64,000 nt of DNA from Pseudoxanthomonas suwonensis (GTDB lineage: Bacteria > Pseudomonadota > Gammaproteobacteria > Xanthomonadales > Xanthomonadaceae), in NCBI RefSeq assembly GCF_010093235.1, contig NZ_PDWP01000013.1, positions 1 through 64,000 of the forward strand, read 5' to 3'. Below, piece after piece: positions 58,975 to 64,000 of this stretch (within the stretch, counting starts at the first letter, position 1; every line of letters starts with the position of its first letter). The position numbers and the translations under genes were made by a program. The notes beneath the pieces are model-generated. The model saw nothing but the letters and a program-made list of their open reading frames with translations. It was not told the origin of the DNA and did not search any database.

Positions 58975-59697
58975 ATGTCCGATCTCGTCCATCGCCGCGT
59001 CCTGCTGAAACTCTCGGGAGAAGCGCTGATGGGGTCGGAGGACTATGGCATTGATCCGGCCATGATCCGGCGCATCGCCGGCGAGGTCCTGGAGGCCCGC
59101 GAGGCCGGCGCCGAGATCGCCCTGGTGATCGGCGGCGGCAACATCTTCCGCGGCGCGGGCCTGGCCGCGGGGGGCATGGACCGGGTGACCGGCGACCAGA
59201 TGGGCATGCTGGCCACGGTGATCAACGCCCTGGCGATGCAGGACGCGCTGGAGAAGCTCGGCGGCAAGGTCCGGGTGATGAGCGCGATCAAGATCAACGA
59301 CGTGTGCGAGGACTACATCCGCCGCCGCGCCGTCCGCCACCTGGAGAAGGGCCGGATCGCGATCTTCGCCGCCGGCACCGGCAACCCCTTCTTCACCACC
59401 GACTCGGCCGCCGCCCTGCGCGCGATCGAGATCAACGCCGACCTGCTGCTCAAGGCCACCAAGGTCGACGGCGTCTACGACAAGGACCCGAAGAAGTTCC
59501 CCGACGCGGTGCGCTTCGAGGAACTGGACCACAACGAGGTCATCGCCCGCGACCTGCAGGTGATGGACACGGCCGCCTTCGCCCTGTGCCGCGACCACGG
59601 CATCCCGCTGCGGGTCTACGACCTGTCGGTGCCGGGCAACCTGATGGCGATCCTGCGCGGCCAGCCGATCGGGACCCTGGTCCGCGCCCGCCGCTGA
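58975..59697 (+). CDS. pyrH: UMP kinase
   Basis: Phosphorylates UMP to UDP for nucleotide supply. 240 residues, amino-acid-kinase fold. KLSGEALMG near 12-20, [10 protein letters not shown] near 56-65, [13 protein letters not shown] near 145-157 and [15 protein letters not shown] near 165-179 are typical. The ATG at 58975 is preceded by GAGG; a longer frame starting at 58945 is not supported. Terminator follows. Confidence 0.97.
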   Translation: MSDLVHRRVLLKLSGEALMGSEDYGIDPAMIRRIAGEVLEAREAGAEIALVIGGGNIFRGAGLAAGGMDRVTGDQMGMLATVINALAMQDALEKLGGKVRVMSAIKINDVCEDYIRRRAVRHLEKGRIAIFAAGTGNPFFTTDSAAALRAIEINADLLLKATKVDGVYDKDPKKFPDAVRFEELDHNEVIARDLQVMDTAAFALCRDHGIPLRVYDLSVPGNLMAILRGQPIGTLVRARR

Positions 59698-59727
59698 GCC
59701 CGGCGCGCCATCCCGCAAGCCCTCCCG

Positions 59728-59751
59728 GGGCCGCGCTCGCGCGGCCCTTTT
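59728..59751 (+). terminator. intrinsic terminator of pyrH
   Basis: GGGCCGCG/CGCGGCCC stem, loop CTCG, then TTTT (59748-59751). 30 bp after the stop. Confidence 0.8.
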
Positions 59752-59805
59752 CGTGCCGCCCGTCCGGCGCGGTGCCGCTGCCGGGGCCTGGCGCGGCATT
59801 ACCCG

Positions 59806-59811
59806 TATAAT
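59806..59811 (+). promoter_or_regulatory. -10 element of the frr-uppS-cdsA-dxr-rseP operon
   Basis: Consensus TATAAT 32 bp before the frr start. It follows the pyrH terminator, so frr and downstream genes probably form their own unit. -35 unclear. Confidence 0.6.
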
Positions 59812-59843
59812 CGGCCGATTCGGCTACACCAGGAAACACGGCG

Positions 59844-60401
59844 ATGATCAACGAAATCAAGCAAGACGCGCAGGCCCGCATGGCCAAGAGCATCGAGGCC
59901 CTGCGCCACAACCTCGTCAAGGTCCGCACCGGGCGCGCCTCGACCGGCCTGGTCGACAGCATCCGCGTCAGCGCGTACGGCAGCGAGGTCCCGCTCTCGC
60001 AGGTCGCCGCCGTCTCCGTGTCCGATGCCCGCTCGCTGGTGATCACCCCCTGGGACAAGAGCATGGTCGGCCCGATCGAGAAGGCCATCCTGGGCTCGGA
60101 CCTGGGCCTGACCCCGAACACCGCCGGCACCACCATCCGCCTCAACCTGCCCGCCCTGACCGAGGAGCGCCGCCGTGAGCTGGCCAAGGTCGTGGCCGGC
60201 GAAGGCGAGGACGCCAAGGTCGCGATCCGCAACATCCGCCGCGACGCCAACCAGCAGGTCAAGGACCTGCTGAAGGAAAAGCAGATCACCGAGGACGACG
60301 TGCGCCGCGCCGAGGACGAGATCCAGAAGATCACCGACAAGGCGATCAAGGACGTCGACGAGGTGGTCAAGGCGAAGGAACAGGAACTGATGGCGGTCTG
60401 A
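59844..60401 (+). CDS. frr: ribosome recycling factor
   Basis: Splits post-termination ribosomes with EF-G. 185 residues, exactly family size. Domain I bundle with [21 protein letters not shown] near 30-50 and [10 protein letters not shown]-terminal helix FKDL-type ([21 protein letters not shown]). AGGA precedes the ATG. Confidence 0.97.
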   Translation: MINEIKQDAQARMAKSIEALRHNLVKVRTGRASTGLVDSIRVSAYGSEVPLSQVAAVSVSDARSLVITPWDKSMVGPIEKAILGSDLGLTPNTAGTTIRLNLPALTEERRRELAKVVAGEGEDAKVAIRNIRRDANQQVKDLLKEKQITEDDVRRAEDEIQKITDKAIKDVDEVVKAKEQELMAV

Positions 60402-60417
60402 GCGGTCTGCCATCCGC

Positions 60418-61170
60418 ATGACCGCCATGTCAGCCCCAGCGAGCCCGACGGTTCCCCGCCACCTGGCCATCATCATGGATGGCAACGGGCGCTGGGCCCA
60501 GCGCCGTCGCCGCCCGCGCGTCGTCGGCCACCGGGCCGGCGCGCGCGCGGCCGAGCGCACCATCGACTTCTGCCTCGAGCGCGGCATCGGCGTGCTGACC
60601 CTGTTCGCCTTCTCCAGCGAGAACTGGGGCCGGCCGGAGGAGGAAGTCAGCGCGCTGATGAAGCTGTTCCTCGGCGCGCTGGAGCGCGAGGTGGGCGCCC
60701 TCGACACCCGCGGCGTGCGCCTGCGCTTCATCGGCGACCGCTCGCGCTTCACCCCGGCGATCCGCGAGCGCATGGCCACGGCCGAGGCCCAGACCGCCGG
60801 CAACGGGCGGCTCGAGCTGGCCGTCGCCGCCAGCTATGGCGGTCGCCAGGACATCGCCATGGCCGCCCGCGCCCTGGCCCGCGAAGGGGCCGCCGGGCGC
60901 CCTGACCCCGAACAGATTGACGAGGCCGCCATGGGCGCCCACGTCGCCCTCGCCGACCTGCCTCCACCCGACCTGTTCATCCGCACTGGCGGCGACCACC
61001 GGGTCAGCAACTTCCTGCTGTGGCAGCTGGCCTACACCGAGCTCTGGTTCACCGACACGCTGTGGCCGGACGTGGACGCCGAGGTGCTGCAGCGCGCCCT
61101 CGACGACTTCGGCCGGCGCGAGCGCCGTTTCGGCCTGACCAGCGCGCAGATCGCGGAGACCTCCGCATGA
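60418..61170 (+). CDS. uppS: undecaprenyl diphosphate synthase (isoprenyl transferase)
   Basis: Cis-prenyltransferase that makes the C55 carrier lipid for cell wall synthesis. 250 residues. MDGNGRWAQRR near 20-30, HRAGARAAERTID, FAFSSENWGRP, and the C-terminal motif FIRTGGDHRVSNFLLWQLAY. In E. coli UppS the corresponding segment is RTGGEHRISNF, where the Glu binds Mg2+; here it is Asp. An internal ATG at 60427 is an alternative start. Overlaps cdsA as ATGA. Confidence 0.95.
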   Translation: MTAMSAPASPTVPRHLAIIMDGNGRWAQRRRRPRVVGHRAGARAAERTIDFCLERGIGVLTLFAFSSENWGRPEEEVSALMKLFLGALEREVGALDTRGVRLRFIGDRSRFTPAIRERMATAEAQTAGNGRLELAVAASYGGRQDIAMAARALAREGAAGRPDPEQIDEAAMGAHVALADLPPPDLFIRTGGDHRVSNFLLWQLAYTELWFTDTLWPDVDAEVLQRALDDFGRRERRFGLTSAQIAETSA

Positions 61171-62030
61171 CCCGAACCCGAGTACTCGCCGCCCTGGTGA
61201 TGGCCCCGACGGCCATCGCCGCCATCCTGCTGCTGCCCACGCCATGGCTGGCGGCAGTGGCGGCCCTGATCATGCTCGCCGGCCTGTGGGAATGGCTGAA
61301 GCTGGCCGGGGTCGACGACAGCCTGCCGCGCACCGTGCTGGTCGGCCTGAACCTGCTGCTGATGGTCCTGCTGGTCTGGGCCTCGCGCGGCGAGGGCGGA
61401 TTCTCCCCCGCCCTGTTCCAGCTGGTGACCCTCGCCGGCGCCGCTGGCTGGGTGCTGTCCCTGCTGTGGCTGTGGCGCCCCGGCTTCAGCGCCGCCGACC
61501 GTCCGGCCACCCGCGCCTTCAAGCTCGCCGCCGGCACCTTGGCGGTAGTACCCGCCTGGTGCGCCCTGTGCCTGGTGCACTCGGACGGCTTCACCGCCCT
61601 GGGCGAGGCCGCCGAGCCGATAGCCCACCGCTGGCTGCTGGCGGCCCTGGCCCTGGTCTGGGCCGCGGACACCGGCGCCTACTTCGCCGGCCGCCACCTC
61701 GGCCGGCACAAGCTCGCCCCGACCATCAGCCCGAACAAGACCATCGAGGGCGCCGCCGGCGGCGTGGTCGCCGGCATCGCCGCCGCCCTGGGCTTCGGCT
61801 GGCTGGCGGGCGCCGGCCTCCCGCAGTGGCCCGCCCTGGCGCTCGTCGCCCTGGTCGCGACCCTGTTCTCCATCGCCGGCGATCTGATCGAGAGCCTGCT
61901 CAAGCGCCAGGCCGGGGTGAAGGATTCCGGCGACCTGATCCCGGGCCACGGCGGCGTCCTGGACCGCATCGACGGCGTGCTTGCCGCCTTGCCGGTCTTC
62001 GCCATCGGCAAGGAAATCGCCGGGTTCTGA
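61167..62030 (+). CDS. cdsA: phosphatidate cytidylyltransferase
   Basis: Makes CDP-diacylglycerol for phospholipid synthesis in the inner membrane. 287 residues with about eight hydrophobic segments. The family signature near the end, [19 protein letters not shown] (about 249-267), is intact. Start overlaps uppS by four bases. Confidence 0.95.
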   Translation: MTRTRVLAALVMAPTAIAAILLLPTPWLAAVAALIMLAGLWEWLKLAGVDDSLPRTVLVGLNLLLMVLLVWASRGEGGFSPALFQLVTLAGAAGWVLSLLWLWRPGFSAADRPATRAFKLAAGTLAVVPAWCALCLVHSDGFTALGEAAEPIAHRWLLAALALVWAADTGAYFAGRHLGRHKLAPTISPNKTIEGAAGGVVAGIAAALGFGWLAGAGLPQWPALALVALVATLFSIAGDLIESLLKRQAGVKDSGDLIPGHGGVLDRIDGVLAALPVFAIGKEIAGF

Positions 62031-62043
62031 GCGAGACTTCCCC

Positions 62044-63270
62044 ATGCATTCCCCCGCCGACATCCGCAGGGTCGCCGTCCTCGGAGCCACCGGCTCCATC
62101 GGGACCTCGGCCCTCGATGTCATCGCCCGCCACCCGCAGCGCATGCACGCCACCGTGCTGGCCGCCGGCGGCCGGGTCGACGCCCTGGTCCAGCTGTGCG
62201 TCCGGCACCGGCCCGAGCACGCCGTGATCGCCGACCCGGCCCGGTACGCGCGCCTGCGCGACGGACTGCGCGAGGCCGGCCTGCCCACCCTCGCCCACGC
62301 CGGTGGCGAGGCCCTGGAGGCCCTGGCCGCAGGGCCTGACTGCGACACCGTGGTCGCCGCCATCGTCGGCGCCGCAGGCCTCGGTTCGACCCTGGCGGCG
62401 GCCCGCGCCGGCAAGCGCCTGCTGCTGGCCAACAAGGAATCGCTGGTGCTGGCCGGCGAACTGGTGATGGCCGCCGTGCGCGACGCCGGGGCCGAGATCG
62501 TGCCGATCGACAGCGAACACAGCGCGGTCTTCCAGTGCCTGCGCTCCTGCCGCGGCGAAGGCGTGCGCCGGATCGTGCTGACCGCCTCCGGCGGTCCATT
62601 CCGCGGCCGCAGCCAGGCCTCGCTGGCCGATGTCACCCCGGCCCAGGCCGTGGCCCACCCCAAGTGGTCGATGGGCCCGAAGATCTCGGTCGACTCGGCC
62701 ACGCTGATGAACAAGGGCCTGGAGGTGATCGAGGCCCACCACCTGTTCGGCCTGCCCGGCTCGCGGATCGACGTGCTGGTGCACCCGCAGAGCCTGGTCC
62801 ATGCGCTGGTCGAGTACGTGGACGGCTCCACCCTGGCCCAGCTGGGCCTGCCCGACATGCGTACCGCCCTGGCGGTGGGCCTGGGCTGGCCGGAGCGGAT
62901 CGAATCGGGCGTGTCGGGCCTGGACCTGCTGGCCCAGGGCCGGCTGGAGTTCGAGGCCCCGGACACCGACGCCTTCCCCTGCCTGGGCCTGGCCCGGGGA
63001 GCGATGGAAGCCGGCGGCACCGCCCCGGCGGTGCTCAACGCGGCCAACGAGGAGGCGGTTTCAGCCTTTCTTCAGGGGCGCGTGGGTTTCCTAGCCATTC
63101 CCGCACTGGTCGAGGACGCCCTCGCCGCACTGCCAGCCGCGCCCGCCAGTTCCCTGGACGCGCTGCTGCAGGCCGACGCGGACGCACGCCGAGTGACCCG
63201 CCAGATGATCGACCACCGTTCCCACGGCGGTGCCCGCAACAACCCGCTCCCGGATGCCCGCCCTGGGTGA
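62044..63270 (+). CDS. dxr: 1-deoxy-D-xylulose 5-phosphate reductoisomerase
   Basis: Second step of the MEP isoprenoid pathway. 408 residues. NADPH loop [12 protein letters not shown] near 14-25, [16 protein letters not shown] near 158-167, and [18 protein letters not shown] near 213-230. ATG at 62044, 13 bp after cdsA; a longer frame overlaps cdsA and is not supported. Its 3' end overlaps rseP by 17 bp. Confidence 0.96.
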   Translation: MHSPADIRRVAVLGATGSIGTSALDVIARHPQRMHATVLAAGGRVDALVQLCVRHRPEHAVIADPARYARLRDGLREAGLPTLAHAGGEALEALAAGPDCDTVVAAIVGAAGLGSTLAAARAGKRLLLANKESLVLAGELVMAAVRDAGAEIVPIDSEHSAVFQCLRSCRGEGVRRIVLTASGGPFRGRSQASLADVTPAQAVAHPKWSMGPKISVDSATLMNKGLEVIEAHHLFGLPGSRIDVLVHPQSLVHALVEYVDGSTLAQLGLPDMRTALAVGLGWPERIESGVSGLDLLAQGRLEFEAPDTDAFPCLGLARGAMEAGGTAPAVLNAANEEAVSAFLQGRVGFLAIPALVEDALAALPAAPASSLDALLQADADARRVTRQMIDHRSHGGARNNPLPDARPG

Positions 63271-64000
63271 CTTCGTCGGCTCCGTCTGGTGGCTGGTCGT
63301 CAGCCTCGGCCTGCTGGTGACGTTCCACGAGTTCGGCCACTACTGGGTGGCCCGCCGCTGCGGGGTCGACGTGCTGCGCTTCTCGGTCGGCTTCGGCCGC
63401 CCGCTGTGGTCGCGCCGCAACCGCGCCGGCACCGAATTCGCCATCGCCGCCATCCCGCTGGGCGGCTACGTGAAGATGCTGGACGAGCGCGAGGGCGAGG
63501 TGCCGGTCACCCGCCAGGCCCATGCGTTCAACCGCCAGGGCGTATGGCGCCGGATCGCGATCGTGGCCGCCGGTCCGGCCGCCAACCTGCTGCTGTGCGT
63601 GGCCCTGCTGTGGGTGATGTTCATGGTCGGCCGCCAGGACTACGCCCCGGTGCTGGGCCGGGTCGAAGGCGTGGCCGCCTCGGCCGGGCTGCAGCGCGGC
63701 GACCGCCTGGTCGCGGTGGACGGCCGCCGGGTCGCGACCTGGACCGATGCCTCCCTGGCCCTGGCCGCCCCGGCCCTGGACCGTCGCGACATCGAGGTCG
63801 TGGTCGAGGATGCATCGGGCCAGGCCTCCACCCGTACCCTGCGCCTGTCGCAGCTGCCGGAGCAGGTGGACGAGCGCCGGCTCGCCGAACACGCCGGCCT
63901 GGTCTGGCATTTCATGCTGGCGCCGGCGCGCGTCGACCAGGTGCGCGCGGACGGCGCGGCGGCCGGAAGGCTGCAGCCGGGCGACGTGATCCTGGCCGTG
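63254..64000 (+). CDS. rseP: site-2 protease RseP (partial, 3' end outside window)
   Basis: Intramembrane zinc protease that cleaves RseA to release sigma-E. First 249 residues present. The HEFGH zinc motif lies in [14 protein letters not shown] near 23-36, PLGGYVKML near 72-80, and a PDZ domain runs from about residue 130. Membrane helices 1 and 2 are clear. bamA usually follows in this cluster, beyond the window. Confidence 0.95.
   Translation, partial: MPALGDFVGSVWWLVVSLGLLVTFHEFGHYWVARRCGVDVLRFSVGFGRPLWSRRNRAGTEFAIAAIPLGGYVKMLDEREGEVPVTRQAHAFNRQGVWRRIAIVAAGPAANLLLCVALLWVMFMVGRQDYAPVLGRVEGVAASAGLQRGDRLVAVDGRRVATWTDASLALAAPALDRRDIEVVVEDASGQASTRTLRLSQLPEQVDERRLAEHAGLVWHFMLAPARVDQVRADGAAAGRLQPGDVILAV

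Overview
The window is a stretch of GC-rich (roughly 70%) chromosome from a gammaproteobacterium, most likely a member of the Xanthomonadaceae/Lysobacteraceae (Lysobacter, Luteimonas, Pseudoxanthomonas or Stenotrophomonas type). The evidence is protein similarity in style and motif, the order map-glnD-dapD facing rpsB-tsf-pyrH-frr-uppS-cdsA-dxr-rseP, and a pst locus with an OprP-type porin. No phage, insertion sequence, plasmid or CRISPR signal was seen. The first ~300 bases look like a poor-quality contig edge: rlmH there is recognisable but carries stop codons and bases turned into C.

Layout. 1-14 kb: housekeeping and metabolic genes (rlmH remnant, uvrA, thioesterase, universal stress protein, PCu(A)C copper chaperone, two crotonase-fold enzymes, a LysR/SDR divergent pair, sseA with a DUF1289-Nudix fusion, an FKBP isomerase, nth, an M28 peptidase). 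14-19.4 kb: an RND efflux operon (tetR, membrane-fusion protein, pump) behind two TetR-type palindromes. 19.4-26.8 kb: a phosphate-starvation locus. A phosphate porin and pstS are divergently transcribed, each behind four 11-bp-spaced Pho-box repeats; a second lipoprotein pstS has its own Pho box and is followed by pstC-pstA-pstB and phoU. 26.9-29 kb: a three-gene RiPP-type operon with an EF-hand precursor bearing EGKCG motifs, a DUF692/MNIO enzyme and a DUF2063 partner, probably for metal handling. 29-36.2 kb: rnt, a frameshifted propeller-GGDEF gene, rlmB, a GFA-family protein, rnr, and two identical tRNA-Leu(CAG) genes, each with its own promoter and terminator. 36.3-45.2 kb: SLC13-type permease, parC with a 104-bp tandem duplication across its stop codon, tpm, a bacterioferritin-like protein, a frameshifted penicillin acylase, and a sirtuin. 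45.3-47.2 kb: asnB behind what looks like a complete transcription attenuator with a short Asn-rich leader peptide. 47.3-55 kb: an ABC1/UbiB kinase, then the map-glnD-dapD-yffB-dapE cluster on the minus strand. 55-64 kb: rpsB-tsf, an HDOD-GGDEF gene, then pyrH-frr-uppS-cdsA-dxr-rseP, which continues past the window.

The two most interesting items are the asnB attenuator and the EF-hand/EGKCG RiPP operon. In the attenuator, 8 Asn codons fall within 17 codons, and a 13-nt segment can pair with the terminator 5' arm. In the RiPP operon, the precursor places a perfect EF-hand pair between paired cysteine motifs. Many genes are translationally coupled through ATGA or TGATG overlaps. Two genes (propeller-GGDEF at 31.4 kb, penicillin acylase at 43.5 kb) are broken by frameshifts that may be real or sequence errors; the second lies in a C-run.
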